Source of the DNA: Treponema vincentii F0403
Lineage (GTDB): Bacteria > Spirochaetota > Spirochaetia > Treponematales > Treponemataceae
Assembly: GCF_000412995.1 (NCBI RefSeq)
Contig: NZ_KE332513.1
Span: forward strand, 116,030 to 180,029
Length of the DNA: 64,000 nt
Reading direction: 5' to 3'
Both the position numbers and the translations under genes were made by a program. Positions 1 to 10,383 of the stretch are shown here, in pieces. The notes below the pieces were generated by a model. That model saw only the letters and a program-made list of their open reading frames with translations. It did not search any database and was not told the origin of the DNA. Each line of letters opens with the position of its first letter. Positions within the stretch are counted from its first letter, which is position 1.

Positions 1-2630
1 AAGAGTGTTTTTTTCCAACGGCTGATCATCTGCAGCGCTTGGAGCGGAGTAGTTCCGTCGGTGTCGGTAGAAAGGATTTCGTTGATAATCAGTTCTTCAT
101 CGCTAAAGAGATTTTTTTCCGGTGAGGGATGTTTCTTTTCCGGCACGGTAAAGTCCGTAGACACGGCAGTGCCGGAAACTTGAGTGTTAAGAAGCTCCGT
201 TGCGCGCCGTATGACCGTTTCCGGCAGCCCGGCCAGCTCTGCAACGTGCACGCCGTACGAATGGGCTGCAATCCCTTCGATAACTTTCTTTAAAAATACA
301 ATCTTTCCCTCGGTTTCCGCCACATCCAAACACAGCCGTTGCAGCCGCGGATGGATAAGTTGAGCCAGCTCGTGGTAATGGGTTGCAAAAAGGGTTTTTG
401 CCCCGGTGGTCTGCAAAAGGTATTCGCTCACCGCCCGCGCAATAGAAAATCCGTCTCCCGTCGAAGTGCCCCTACCGATTTCATCCATAATGACAAGACT
501 GTTAACCGAAGCGTTCCGCAGGATGTACGCAGTTTCGGTCATTTCGACAAGAAAGGTGGATTCCCCGCGGGCAAGATTATCGCTGGCGCCTACCCGGCAG
601 AAAATACAGTCGACGGGGGTAAGCAGCGCTTTTTCCGCCGGCACAAAGGAACCGACCTGTGCGAGCAGCACAATCAGGGCGGTTTGCCGCAAAAAGGTGC
701 TTTTACCCGCCATATTAGGACCGGTAATGAGGGCAAACGAAGGAATATCCGCATCGGCGGCGGACGAAAGCTTAATGCTGTTCGGCACAAATTCGCCTGC
801 CGGTAGATGATTTTCCACAACAGGATGCCGTCCTTCGCGGATATCCAAAAGCCCGTCGGCGGAAAACTCCGGTTTTACCCATGCATGAAGGGCTGCCGCA
901 TAAGCAAAGGATTGCAGTACATCCAATTCTGCAATCTCTTTTGCAAGAAGGTGCAATAGACCAATCCGGTTGTATACTTCCGTATGCACTGTAAGGAACA
1001 GCTCTTTTTCGCATGCAATAATATTTTCGCCTACATCGTTCAGTTTTGTTTCAAGTTTGCTTAAATCATCCGTGGTAAAACGATCGGCTGTGGTAAGAGA
1101 ACGCCGCCTAATAAAATGCTTGGGGATTTCTACCGTTTTAAGGGTACCGCGCGTTACCTCCAGAAAGTAACCGCTTAACCGGTTGTATTTAATCTTTAAA
1201 TTTTTAATACCGGATTTTTCCCGTTCTTTTTCCAAATAAGCTTCCAAAAGCTTATTGGCGTTATCCCGCATATCACGCAGTTCATCCAGTTTTTCAGACC
1301 ATCCCTGCTTAATCAGACCGCCCTCGGTAAGGGCAATCGGGCAATCTTCGGCAATGCTTTTGTCCAAAAGGGTATACAGCCCTTCCATATCGTCATGCAG
1401 CTCTTGCGGCAGCTGCAAAAAAAAGAGGCTGTTAATTCTACTCAAGTGTGCAAGCTCGATACATGCTTTAAGACTCTGCTTAATCCCTAAAAGGTCTTTT
1501 CCATGAGCCCGCTGCATGGCGACCCTGCCGGTAAGCCGGTGGATATCCAGCACTGCCGCAAGTGTAGTCCGAACGGCAGCCAACGCTTTTTCATTTCGGA
1601 AAAGCACCACTGTTTTATTAAGCCGTGCGTTTATTTCTTCGGCCGTCCGGAGCGGGTGATAGAGCCATTGCCGCAGCAGCCGCGTTCCCATCGCCGTTTT
1701 GGTATAGTTGACGGTTTCAAACAGCGTAAAAGCATCAGTGCTGTCATGCAAGTTTTGCAGCAATTCAAGATTTTTGCGGGTTGCATCATCCATCATCACA
1801 AAATCGGAGTCGCGGTATACCTTTATACCCGTAATATGCGGCAGTGCCGCTCCGGTTGTTTGATCCAAATACTGCAAAAGCAATCCTGCCGGCGGTAACT
1901 CCGGCGAAGGAGCCGTTAGGCCGAACGATTTAAGGCTTTCGGTACCGAAGCACGCACAAAGTCTCTTTTCGGCGGAAGTAGCGGAAAAATACCAATCGGG
2001 ATAGAGGTTCTGCAGCATCTGCGGGTACTCTCCGCACAAGGCTTTTAAAGCAGGTACCGAATCGGCGAGCGATATTTGAATAAGGATTTCCCGCGGCTGT
2101 ACACGGCCGAGTTCTTTTTTGAATTGTTCGGCAAAGTCGGAACGGGGAAAGGACGTAGCAAAAAACTCCCCCGTGCTGACATCGAGGTAGGCAAAACCGA
2201 TAAATACATCCGTAACGCCGTTGTACGTAATCTCTTTCGGCGTGCAGTAAACTGCTGCAAGATAATTATTTTGCCCTTGTTCAAGGAAGTCGTCGCCCGT
2301 TGCGGTGCCGGGAGTAATCACTTCTACGATTTTCCGCTCCGTAAGTTCCCCGGGCACGACATCCGAAACTTGTTCGCAAATAGCAACTTTTTTTCCGGCA
2401 CGGAGCAGCCGTGCAATATAAATACGCGAGGCATGGTAGGGAATACCGCACATAGGGCTACCCGTCCGCTGCGTCAGCGTCAAATTCAGCAGCTTACTCA
2501 CCTCGATTGCATCGTCATTGAACATCTCATAAAAATCGCCTAAGCGGAAAAAGAGCACGGCATCTTTATACTGTGCCTTTATTGAGAGATATTGCTGCAT
2601 CATCGGGGTGATCGGCGCCGGTTTTGCCAT
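1..2630 (-). CDS. mutS: DNA mismatch repair protein MutS (3' end outside window)
   Basis: MutS is the ATPase that recognises base mismatches and small loops and starts mismatch repair with MutL. The frame is open from the ATG at 2630 to the window edge, giving about 876 codons of a protein that is usually 850-900 residues, so only the extreme C-terminus is missing. The N-terminal mismatch-binding domain begins MAKPAPITPMMQQYLSIK and contains the FYEMFNDDA stretch (the Phe-x-Glu mismatch wedge). The Walker A loop GPNMAGKST lies near residue 637 and the Walker B/signature region MDEIGRGTSTGDG near residue 714. The start lies one base after the stop of the upstream skp gene with no clear ribosome site, so it is probably translationally coupled. 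Identification is firm. Confidence 0.96.
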   Translation of the reverse strand, partial: MAKPAPITPMMQQYLSIKAQYKDAVLFFRLGDFYEMFNDDAIEVSKLLNLTLTQRTGSPMCGIPYHASRIYIARLLRAGKKVAICEQVSDVVPGELTERKIVEVITPGTATGDDFLEQGQNNYLAAVYCTPKEITYNGVTDVFIGFAYLDVSTGEFFATSFPRSDFAEQFKKELGRVQPREILIQISLADSVPALKALCGEYPQMLQNLYPDWYFSATSAEKRLCACFGTESLKSFGLTAPSPELPPAGLLLQYLDQTTGAALPHITGIKVYRDSDFVMMDDATRKNLELLQNLHDSTDAFTLFETVNYTKTAMGTRLLRQWLYHPLRTAEEINARLNKTVVLFRNEKALAAVRTTLAAVLDIHRLTGRVAMQRAHGKDLLGIKQSLKACIELAHLSRINSLFFLQLPQELHDDMEGLYTLLDKSIAEDCPIALTEGGLIKQGWSEKLDELRDMRDNANKLLEAYLEKEREKSGIKNLKIKYNRLSGYFLEVTRGTLKTVEIPKHFIRRRSLTTADRFTTDDLSKLETKLNDVGENIIACEKELFLTVHTEVYNRIGLLHLLAKEIAELDVLQSFAYAAALHAWVKPEFSADGLLDIREGRHPVVENHLPAGEFVPNSIKLSSAADADIPSFALITGPNMAGKSTFLRQTALIVLLAQVGSFVPAEKALLTPVDCIFCRVGASDNLARGESTFLVEMTETAYILRNASVNSLVIMDEIGRGTSTGDGFSIARAVSEYLLQTTGAKTLFATHYHELAQLIHPRLQRLCLDVAETEGKIVFLKKVIEGIAAHSYGVHVAELAGLPETVIRRATELLNTQVSGTAVSTDFTVPEKKHPSPEKNLFSDEELIINEILSTDTDGTTPLQALQMISRWKKTL

Positions 2631-2631
2631 A

Positions 2632-3150
2632 TTAGTTTGAACTGAGCTCTCGAATAACGGTTTCAGTAATATCGACGGTGGGGCTGTACCAAACGATAGC
2701 TTCCCCTTGCTGCAAATTTAAAACCATTGTATATCCTTGGCTTTCCGCAATCCGCTTAATAGCGGCATAAAGGCGGGAATAGAATGTATCATCACTTACA
2801 AGGTTTTTCCGCAGCATTGCAAGTTCATCATTGCAAGCCTTGGAATACTCAAGCAAAAAACTGGTCTTTGCATCGATTTCGGCCTGATATTTTTGTACGG
2901 CATCGGTGCGTCCGATTGCTTCGGCATCCACTTTTTTTTGCCGGAGTTCGATAATCTCATCGGACATCCGTTGCGTTTCAGCCTGATATTTTACCTGCTT
3001 TGCCTGATAGTCGCGGACGGAGCGGGAATCCCGCAAGAAAGTAGTGTAAATACGGGAGGTGTCTACAACTGCAAAACGGGTTATCTGCTGTGCCGCTAAT
3101 GCGCCGGCTCCCGCCAAAAGACAAATCAATATAAAAACATGTTTTTTCAT
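2632..3150 (-). CDS. OmpH/Skp-family periplasmic chaperone
   Basis: This 172-residue protein has a cleavable signal peptide (about residues 1-20, ending ALAAQQ) followed by the OmpH/Skp pattern: a short VVDTSRIY beta segment, a long charged coiled coil (about residues 40-115, with QAKQVKYQAETQRMSDEI) and a C-terminal beta segment (GYTMVLNLQQG). Skp proteins hold unfolded outer-membrane proteins in the periplasm before BamA inserts them. The gene is directly downstream of bamA (17 bases between them) and upstream of mutS on the same strand, the usual bamA-skp pairing. Start ATG at 3150 is preceded by an AAGGAG-type site on the minus strand. Confidence 0.88.
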   Translation of the reverse strand: MKKHVFILICLLAGAGALAAQQITRFAVVDTSRIYTTFLRDSRSVRDYQAKQVKYQAETQRMSDEIIELRQKKVDAEAIGRTDAVQKYQAEIDAKTSFLLEYSKACNDELAMLRKNLVSDDTFYSRLYAAIKRIAESQGYTMVLNLQQGEAIVWYSPTVDITETVIRELSSN

Positions 3151-3167
3151 TTATCTTTGTACTCCTT

Positions 3168-5609
3168 TTATAAATTGGGAACATTAAACGACAAAACAAA
3201 ACGCCAGTCGGCGCCCTTGCCGTTACCCCATACCAGTTTTCCGTTTTCCGCTTTAAAGGTATTTGCAAACATTAGCCGCAGCGGGAATTGAGGAATAACA
3301 AAACGCAATCCCGGACCAAAGCTGAAATAATAATCGTCAATTTTAAAGGTCTTTAGATCGGCTAAATCTTTCTTGACTGCAGCAGCATCGGCAAAAAAGT
3401 CGAAGGAAAGGATACCGTGAGCTAACGGCCATCTAAACTCCACCCAATGGTTAAGCAGTACATTTCCCTTGCCTGAAGAACCGAGTGTCATCCAGCCGCG
3501 GCCGGTAAACATACCGTCAATTGCAAGCTTGCTGCTGTCGCCGATAAGGCTGTTCGGCATGGGGATTTGGAATGAAAATCCGGTATAGAAGGCCAGTACG
3601 AATTTTAAATTCCAAATTTCCGAAACGGGATAATTGACAAGTGTAATATATGCCTCCGCTTTGGTTTCGGAACGGAAAAAGTATTCATCTTCGAGTTTCG
3701 GTATGATGCCGAAGAAAGAGACCTGCTCACTCAAGAACCAGCCTTTTGAAGGATCATACGTGATATCGCGTCCATCAAAGGAGAGTCGTGTCCAGAATGA
3801 GTTGCTGAGCCGCCAGTTTGCCTGCTGCTGCCGTACGGTCTGGTCTGCTGCGCGGTATAATGAAGTATCATAGAAATTCTTTACCAGCGAAAAGTTAACC
3901 CCGCCGCGCCATGTAATCATGCAGAATTGGGGATACCACCGATAACCGGTATGAATACCGAACGTCGTTTCAAATCGGTCATAGCGCATTCGGTATGCAT
4001 TTGCCAAGTCTTGATTTTTTTCAAATTCTTTCTTACTCGCGAACGGGCCGTAGGGGAATACCATATCTTGATAATCGAACAAAGATTTGTGCGTCAGCGA
4101 CAGATCGAATCCAAGCGTTAGTGGATAGCCGAGGAACCAGTTTTCAGCATAGCCGAGCTGAATTGTTTGATTATCGGTCGCCGCCGTAGCATTAACCGAT
4201 AATTCATTTCCCCGCCCTGCAAGGTTCCGTTCCTGCCATTGCACAAACAGCGAAAGGGGGAAGCTATCTGCATCGGAAATACCCGAAAATGTAATACCGA
4301 ATTGGATGCTGGCCGTCGATTGCTCTTCAACATTGAGGATAACATCGATAAGATCCTGCTCTGAACCTGCTTGTACATCCGGTACAACAGTCGAAAAATA
4401 GCGGAGATTAAATAAGTTTCGTAAACTATTTGTAAATTTTGACTTTGAAAACACATCGCCCGGTTCAAATAAAAGTTCACGCTTTATAACATAATCTTTT
4501 GTGCGTGCATTACCGCGGATGATAATATTTTCGATATGACTTCTACTCCGTTCGACAATCGTAATAACGAACGACACTTTTTTCGTTGCCGAATCGCGCT
4601 GAACCGCTCTTGCAATATAATTTGATGTATAACCGTTTTCAAAATACATATCGGCGATTGCTTGAAAGCCCTGTTCAAATCTGGTCATATTCAAAACACC
4701 GCCCGGCGTCAGTCTTATTTTTGCACTTAGATCTTCCGTAGAAAAAATCTTATTCCCTTCAAAAGAGGTTCCGTTGTAGAAATACTGCTCCCCTTCCATG
4801 ATGATATATGTCAGCTTTACCATATTTTTTTGCGGATCGGATTCTGAATCTACATCCTGCACAATATTTTCGACATGGGCATCGATATACCCCCGTTCAC
4901 CGTAGAATTGCTGAATAGCAGTCTTATCTTCTTCCAGCAGACGCTCTTGAAAAATTCCTTTTACAAGAAATTTTGCCGGTTTGGTAGCTAATACGCCTTT
5001 TAAAGCCTTTTCCCCCACAGCGGTGTTACCTTGAAAAGCAACCTCCGAAACGATTGTCTGCTTTCCTTCGTTAATGGTAAATTCAAGGCTAACACCTCCT
5101 TGCGGACTATCGGATACACTTGAATTTACAACAACCGATGCATAACCTTTTTCTATATAGTAATTTTTAATGGTTTGCTCGTCGGCATTCTTTTTTATTT
5201 CATTATAGATGTCGCCTTTTTTCAATAATATTTTCGATAAAAGATCACCACGTGAAATTTGATGATTACCGGTTATCGTTATCAATGTAACAACAGGCTT
5301 CTCCGTTACTTCAAATTCAAGCCTCACATACTGATAGTCCATATCGGCAGGAACAGCTTTAGGTACAATATTGGAAAAATAATCAAGGGCATATAATTTT
5401 TGTAAAATTTCCGAATATATTTCATCTGAAAAGGGTTTACCCTTAAACGAATCAAAAATACCGGCCATTTCGGTTTTCGATACGCTGTTTAATCCCTGAA
5501 AAACAATGCTTGTTATCGGTTTATTTTCATACCAATTATCGGAAGATTGTGCCCATAAAAAGCACACGGATACCATGAATGCCGTTACGGCTATCATCTT
5601 TTTTAACAT
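3168..5609 (-). CDS. bamA: Outer-membrane protein assembly factor BamA (Omp85)
   Basis: BamA is the central beta-barrel that folds and inserts outer-membrane proteins. The 813-residue product has a signal peptide (residues 1-20, ending FLWAQ), then five POTRA-like repeats (about residues 30-435; recurring blocks such as SIVFQGLNSVSKTEM and HIENIIIRGNARTKD), and a C-terminal 16-strand barrel (about 440-813). The end, RFVLSFNVPNL, fits a terminal barrel strand. A GAGGAG ribosome site lies before the ATG, and a TATAAT-like -10 (about 5638-5643, minus strand) lies about 30 bases upstream, so bamA and skp can be transcribed separately from tamB. Length and layout match treponemal BamA, the only Omp85 protein in T. 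pallidum. Confidence 0.95.
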   Translation of the reverse strand: MLKKMIAVTAFMVSVCFLWAQSSDNWYENKPITSIVFQGLNSVSKTEMAGIFDSFKGKPFSDEIYSEILQKLYALDYFSNIVPKAVPADMDYQYVRLEFEVTEKPVVTLITITGNHQISRGDLLSKILLKKGDIYNEIKKNADEQTIKNYYIEKGYASVVVNSSVSDSPQGGVSLEFTINEGKQTIVSEVAFQGNTAVGEKALKGVLATKPAKFLVKGIFQERLLEEDKTAIQQFYGERGYIDAHVENIVQDVDSESDPQKNMVKLTYIIMEGEQYFYNGTSFEGNKIFSTEDLSAKIRLTPGGVLNMTRFEQGFQAIADMYFENGYTSNYIARAVQRDSATKKVSFVITIVERSRSHIENIIIRGNARTKDYVIKRELLFEPGDVFSKSKFTNSLRNLFNLRYFSTVVPDVQAGSEQDLIDVILNVEEQSTASIQFGITFSGISDADSFPLSLFVQWQERNLAGRGNELSVNATAATDNQTIQLGYAENWFLGYPLTLGFDLSLTHKSLFDYQDMVFPYGPFASKKEFEKNQDLANAYRMRYDRFETTFGIHTGYRWYPQFCMITWRGGVNFSLVKNFYDTSLYRAADQTVRQQQANWRLSNSFWTRLSFDGRDITYDPSKGWFLSEQVSFFGIIPKLEDEYFFRSETKAEAYITLVNYPVSEIWNLKFVLAFYTGFSFQIPMPNSLIGDSSKLAIDGMFTGRGWMTLGSSGKGNVLLNHWVEFRWPLAHGILSFDFFADAAAVKKDLADLKTFKIDDYYFSFGPGLRFVIPQFPLRLMFANTFKAENGKLVWGNGKGADWRFVLSFNVPNL

Positions 5610-5706
5610 TAAAGACTCCTCTATCTTATTTACCTTATATTATACAATAGCATTACCGCCCGGATCTCTCTGAACTGTACAGGGAGTCCCTTTTTCAGAT
5701 ATGCGT

Positions 5707-8700
5707 TCAATATGAATATTTCCATGAAAAAGTCAATGCCGCATCTCCTACAAATAAAGTATCCGGTTTTGTAGGGGCGACCGACCAACGAAGCAAAAAG
5801 AAGGGAGTTGCCATCTCCAAACCGATTTCGGGCTGAAATAAAATATTGTTATATACAGGACGCTGTGAACCGCCGTTTTTAAGCGATTTTGAATCATAGT
5901 GGCTTAAGTGCAGCAGCGCATCCGCATAAATAGCAGAACCGAAATATTTCCCTATATAAACACTTGTATTATCAAGATAGTTACTCATAGTTAAAGTGGT
6001 ATTCTGACTTGTACTAAACAGGTTACCGAAAATAGCATTTTGAAGCAACAACGTGCGGAAAGAAAACGCATCCAATCCTAAAAAATCCCTTACTTTACTT
6101 TCCGTTTTTTTCAAAAAACCGACCTGAGCCAAGATATCCGAACTGGTAACCAGCAGGTTTTGCCATACATTATCTTTTTGCGTGTCGCCGATAGCGACTT
6201 GTCCTAATAACTGCATAATCTCATTGGTCGAACGGGGCGGATCTGAATTAAGAGTCGGATTAAAATTAAACAACGGCTGATCCTTTGCCGTCAAAATAAG
6301 CCGCAGCGGTTCGCCTGAGCTATCACGGTCGCGGATTTCCGCTCTTAATGTTACCAACGGTTCGATTTCCTTAGCAACATCTGCAAAAGTGATGTTACCT
6401 TCACGGATATAGAAACTGCGTTTAATATAAAACACCTCGCCGCCGCGCATTTTTATATCACCGGAAATCGTAAAATTCCCGGTTCCGGCATCGGCAACCA
6501 GCGAAAGAGGTAAATCGGTAGGCACCAGCGTCCTTAAAATGGGAAAATCTGCGGTAGGCCAGCGGAATTCAGCCTTATGCCCGAACTGTAAATCGAGCTT
6601 CATATCAAACGCCATATCGCTGCTTCCGCTATACTTAGCGTTGAATTTATCCAGATCGTTGAATTTAAATACAAAGTACCCCGAATCAAAGGTTGCCGAA
6701 CCGTATACCCCGACAAGCGCCGGCGTGATCTTTATTTCAACAGTACAACCGGCAAAACCGTCCGCTTGGAACAAGATATTATCGGTTTTAAGCACCCCCA
6801 TCTTGGCGCCGAGCGTCCCGCATTGGATTGAAACATCGTCCGGAATCCAGCCGGAAAATTCGGCGGTACACCGTGCCCAAATATCCGTCGACGGTCCCTT
6901 TAATACGGTATACGGTACTTCCAAGCCCGTACCGTCAGCAATAATATCCAATGCAACAGGACCGTATTTTTCCGGCGCATACCGGGGAGAATTGACGATT
7001 ATATTCTGTCCGGTTAATTTTCCGTTAAACTCCGGTTCCATCGGTTTGCCGCCGATAGCTAAATCTCCGGTAAGTGTTCCGCCGTAAAAAAGCACATAAT
7101 CCAAGCCTGTTATATCCCAAATCCGTTTAAAATCGGCACGGATACCGGTTACCTGTAAGTTTAAAGCATCTTTTTTTACGGTACCGTCCAAATTCAATTT
7201 AAGCGGCAGTGATTCGGCTAATTGAAGCGAAACTACGCCGTCATCCAGTATAAAGCCGGTTATATCATCATTCTTTCCGGCATAAAATGCGGTAACGCCC
7301 GGGTCACGGATAACAGAAAGCGGTACTGTGTTTTCTCCTTTTGTATCCCCGAACTGCCAATTACTCAAAGAGGTTGTAATCGTAAAACGCTCTATGACGC
7401 TTTTCAACCGGGAAAACAGCGCATCTTTTGTTTTTTCATTCGGCTGTACGCCGGTATATACGGCAGCGATATGCGCACCCATTTGCTTATCTGCAACCGC
7501 TCCGGCATAATCGGCATCCAGGCTGCCGGTCATATCAGCTAATGAAAAGGTTCCTGCAATACCTGACATCTTGTGCGCACCCCATTCAAGCTGTGCAACC
7601 TTTAATTCCGCTTTTTCATTTTCGATTATGAGGGAGCCGGAAGTATTGAGATCTTCTCCTTGTACAAACATTGAAAGCTGCGGCAAATTAAAATGAAATG
7701 AAAAAGAATTGGGAGAAGTTGAAAAAACGGCGTCCGCCGATACCTTGTGAGCTGTTCCCTGCGTATATAAAAAACGTGCCAAGGAAATATTGTCGATTTT
7801 AAGAGAGCCGTCGGTATAGATGCCTTGGCCGGAAAGATTAAGTTTTGCCGTAAGTTCCAGCTTTTCGGCAGCATCGGGAGAAACAAGGTTCATTTCAACC
7901 GTATAATCTTTTTCATCATCATTATCGGCTGCAGGCGCCGTCAATGCTAACACACCGGACAGAGCTTCTTCATTACCGAGCCTTACTTCAGACAAAAGCA
8001 GTCCCGAAGGATCCGCTTTTCCCCGAAAATTAAATCCAATTGCAGCTCGCGCTAATGAGGCGGGAGAACCGTAACTGACATAGCCGTCTTCAATAATGTA
8101 GTTCCAATCTGTACCGTTACGGTATTGAAACTCCGAATCGAGGGTTAAAAAGAGCGGCAAAAAAGGCAACGGCATCTCCTCGGTTTTAATTGTTCCTTTA
8201 AAACCCGTATCTTTTTCATAAAGAGCGCTGATTGCAAGGCCGTAATCACCGTAAATATTTAGAACATTCTGAGAAAAAAAGCCCTGCACCTGATACCCGA
8301 TTGAATTAATAACTAAAGAACCGGTAAAGATAATGTCGCTTAAACGCTCAAAATCGGCATTAATATTTCCGCGGACGGACATATTATTATACGAAAACTC
8401 AATATCCGTCAGTGCAAAGGAGGACTGATTTCCTTTTAGCGACAACAGTGCATAAAAATCATTTATTGTATTTGAAGCTAAAACAAACCTGATAAAGTTA
8501 TACGAGAAACTCCGTAAATCACTCGAAACATAAAACTCGGTCGTACATTGCAGCGGTTCAACAGCCGCTTGCGGTATGTCCACTCCGGGAACTGCTGCCT
8601 GAATAAAGCGGCAGATTGTACCGATACCGACGGCATCCAATGCTCCGTGCAGCTCTAAAAAATGCGGTGAACCGGCAGTAGTTCCTTCATTATAAATATA

Positions 8701-10116
8701 TGAGCCGTCAAAACTATACTTTCCGTACCCGTCCTCGGCAGATACCGTGTAATCGGCTTTTTGGTTTGAAGGATTAACAGCTACGGTAATATTATGAAGC
8801 GAACCTTCTCCGACGATAAGCTCCGGTATTTTACAGAGGAGTGCTTTTCCATTCTTAGAAAATTGAAAATCTGCAGCTACCGAAGCGCCGGACGGAAGAT
8901 TAAACCGTTTTACGGATACTATGCCGATAGGGAACTTTGTATCGAAATTAAATGCAAATTTTGAAAAAATATCCGCATCTTTTCCCGATAATGAAAGCCG
9001 CGAAACGTCGATGCCTTGATTATTTCCTTCCGCCGTAAGCCGCAACTGAGACGCTGCGAAACGATATGAAGAAAATGCCAGTGCAGGAACGGAAAAATTT
9101 AAATCGGTATTCCACCGGATCTGCTGTTCCGAAAACGTAAACTGAAAGTCGCCCGACATCGTCAATGAAGCAAATTGCCTAAGGTTTTTGGGAGCATTGT
9201 ATACCGTCACAGACTGCAGCGGCATAAAATCTTTACAGCTGAATCTTCCGGTTATATCGTTTGTTTCGACATTCCAGCTTGCAGTCAAATCAATCGGCTG
9301 AAAATCCTGCATGGTGTTGAATGTAAAAACCTTATCACGGTAATCCGCAAACAGCTTGAGCCGGTATAGGCCGAACCGTTCGGCGGAAATATGAGAAAAA
9401 TCGGCAACTGCCGAACCGGCGGTTAAATCTTTGTTGAACTTTCCTTCAATAGTAAAGGCTGTTTCAGCTTGGCCGATATCCGTATAGCCGGCATTTTGAT
9501 AAGCAGCGGTGCTGGTAAGGCTTACCGTTATAGCATCCGAATCGATACCAAGATATCCGTCCGTTATCCGTGCATTTATATCATGTACGCTATTCTTAAA
9601 TCTTAAACGGACATTTTTAATATGGACGTTGAGCAATTGAGAGGAGAAAAATGAAAGGCCTTGTCCGGTATTTGTAGAAGGCTGCACAGAACTTGAACTT
9701 GGAGCTTGCAGTATCGTATTAAGCTTTTCGGCAAGCGTTTTATTTTCGACCAAATCTATATCGACAAAACCGTCGGCGATATTGACGGAATCTATAATCT
9801 CTGCGCTATTGCCGAAAATGAGCGCCCAAAAACGGTATTGGACGGAAAAATCAGCGAACGAAGCAATTTCCCTATTCTGTTCGGCGTCATAAACTTTTAC
9901 ATTCCGCAATGAAACGGATCGCAATATTGAAGGGGACAGCGATTCATACGACAGGCGTATATTATACGTTTCCTCCAACTCCGTCAGGATCAGATTGCGC
10001 ACCGCCGACAATTTTTTTTCAAGCGTCTGCATCAGAGGACGAAGTACCGCAAAGGAGAGGATAAGGATACATAAAAATAGTAAAAACTCTACTTTAGACC
10101 GGGCGGCAGATTTCAT
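5707..10116 (-). CDS. tamB: TamB/YtfN-family translocation and assembly module protein
   Basis: The 1469-residue protein has an N-terminal membrane anchor (about residues 11-29, LLFLCILILSFAVLRPL) followed by a very long beta-rich region with repeated Asp/Asn/Gly turns, and ends with the conserved TamB (DUF490) C-terminal domain (about residues 1080-1469; GGEVFYIKRSFYIREGNI and PPRSTNEIMQLLGQ are recognisable). TamB proteins bridge inner and outer membrane as hydrophobic grooves and help lipid transport and outer-membrane assembly. It sits directly upstream of bamA on the same strand. TATAAT with an upstream TG (TGATATAAT) ends nine bases before the ATG, so the mRNA leader would be about three bases. 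No separate tamA is seen; BamA may be the partner, as proposed for other bacteria lacking TamA. Confidence 0.9.
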   Translation of the reverse strand: MKSAARSKVEFLLFLCILILSFAVLRPLMQTLEKKLSAVRNLILTELEETYNIRLSYESLSPSILRSVSLRNVKVYDAEQNREIASFADFSVQYRFWALIFGNSAEIIDSVNIADGFVDIDLVENKTLAEKLNTILQAPSSSSVQPSTNTGQGLSFFSSQLLNVHIKNVRLRFKNSVHDINARITDGYLGIDSDAITVSLTSTAAYQNAGYTDIGQAETAFTIEGKFNKDLTAGSAVADFSHISAERFGLYRLKLFADYRDKVFTFNTMQDFQPIDLTASWNVETNDITGRFSCKDFMPLQSVTVYNAPKNLRQFASLTMSGDFQFTFSEQQIRWNTDLNFSVPALAFSSYRFAASQLRLTAEGNNQGIDVSRLSLSGKDADIFSKFAFNFDTKFPIGIVSVKRFNLPSGASVAADFQFSKNGKALLCKIPELIVGEGSLHNITVAVNPSNQKADYTVSAEDGYGKYSFDGSYIYNEGTTAGSPHFLELHGALDAVGIGTICRFIQAAVPGVDIPQAAVEPLQCTTEFYVSSDLRSFSYNFIRFVLASNTINDFYALLSLKGNQSSFALTDIEFSYNNMSVRGNINADFERLSDIIFTGSLVINSIGYQVQGFFSQNVLNIYGDYGLAISALYEKDTGFKGTIKTEEMPLPFLPLFLTLDSEFQYRNGTDWNYIIEDGYVSYGSPASLARAAIGFNFRGKADPSGLLLSEVRLGNEEALSGVLALTAPAADNDDEKDYTVEMNLVSPDAAEKLELTAKLNLSGQGIYTDGSLKIDNISLARFLYTQGTAHKVSADAVFSTSPNSFSFHFNLPQLSMFVQGEDLNTSGSLIIENEKAELKVAQLEWGAHKMSGIAGTFSLADMTGSLDADYAGAVADKQMGAHIAAVYTGVQPNEKTKDALFSRLKSVIERFTITTSLSNWQFGDTKGENTVPLSVIRDPGVTAFYAGKNDDITGFILDDGVVSLQLAESLPLKLNLDGTVKKDALNLQVTGIRADFKRIWDITGLDYVLFYGGTLTGDLAIGGKPMEPEFNGKLTGQNIIVNSPRYAPEKYGPVALDIIADGTGLEVPYTVLKGPSTDIWARCTAEFSGWIPDDVSIQCGTLGAKMGVLKTDNILFQADGFAGCTVEIKITPALVGVYGSATFDSGYFVFKFNDLDKFNAKYSGSSDMAFDMKLDLQFGHKAEFRWPTADFPILRTLVPTDLPLSLVADAGTGNFTISGDIKMRGGEVFYIKRSFYIREGNITFADVAKEIEPLVTLRAEIRDRDSSGEPLRLILTAKDQPLFNFNPTLNSDPPRSTNEIMQLLGQVAIGDTQKDNVWQNLLVTSSDILAQVGFLKKTESKVRDFLGLDAFSFRTLLLQNAIFGNLFSTSQNTTLTMSNYLDNTSVYIGKYFGSAIYADALLHLSHYDSKSLKNGGSQRPVYNNILFQPEIGLEMATPFFLLRWSVAPTKPDTLFVGDAALTFSWKYSY

Positions 10117-10124
10117 CGAGGGGC

Positions 10125-10134
10125 TATTATATCA
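10125..10134 (-). promoter_or_regulatory. Extended -10 promoter of tamB, nearly leaderless
   Basis: Minus strand reads TGATATAAT, nine bases, then the tamB ATG at 10116. No -35 match stands out at 17 bases, which fits an extended -10 promoter. Transcription would start within about three bases of the start codon. Confidence 0.55.
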
Positions 10135-10167
10135 AAAAAAAAATTGTTATGATAGATAAGCATGCTA

Positions 10168-10310
10168 GACAAACACATCAGGAGCCTTTTAAATTTCCCC
10201 GCAGAAAAAAATGAGGCTGTTCGACCAGAGTTGAACTGCTTCGCAGTTCAAATGGTCTCACCGCCTCATTTTTTTCTGCGCTTTTATCTATTCTGCCTGA
10301 TGTGTTTGTC
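10168..10310. repeat. Family A element, copy A1 (three-tier nested palindrome)
   Basis: Ends are the inverted repeat AAACACATCAGG / CCTGATGTGTTT. Inside is a second stem, CGCAGAAAAAAATGAGGC pairing with GCCTCATTTTTTTCTGCG, and inside that a hairpin TTGAACTG-CTTCG-CAGTTCAA. Other copies are at 11904-12042, 28089-28228 and 40505-40639. The whole 537-base gap 10117-10653 between tamB and tmk holds this copy, palindrome P1 and the long form at 10384-10618; no gene is evident. Confidence 0.85.
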
Positions 10311-10327
10311 TGCCTGCTGGAAAAAAT

Positions 10328-10355
10328 GTGCGAAATTTTATCTAAAATTTCGCAC
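10328..10355. repeat. Palindrome P, copy P1 (linked to family A)
   Basis: GTGCGAAATTTT, four bases, AAAATTTCGCAC: a near-perfect 28-base palindrome located 20 bases beyond the end of A1. Related copies lie beside A3 (28043-28070) and A4 (40457-40486), with a degenerate one at 22275-22302. The flank on the far side (AGAAGGAAGG) is also shared between P1 and P3. Confidence 0.75.
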
Positions 10356-10383
10356 AGAAGGAAGGTAAGCATACCAGAACTTT

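Noticed and set aside
6539..7087. Plus-strand open frame opposite tamB
   Set aside because: Shadow of the tamB frame; no ribosome site or recognisable protein features.
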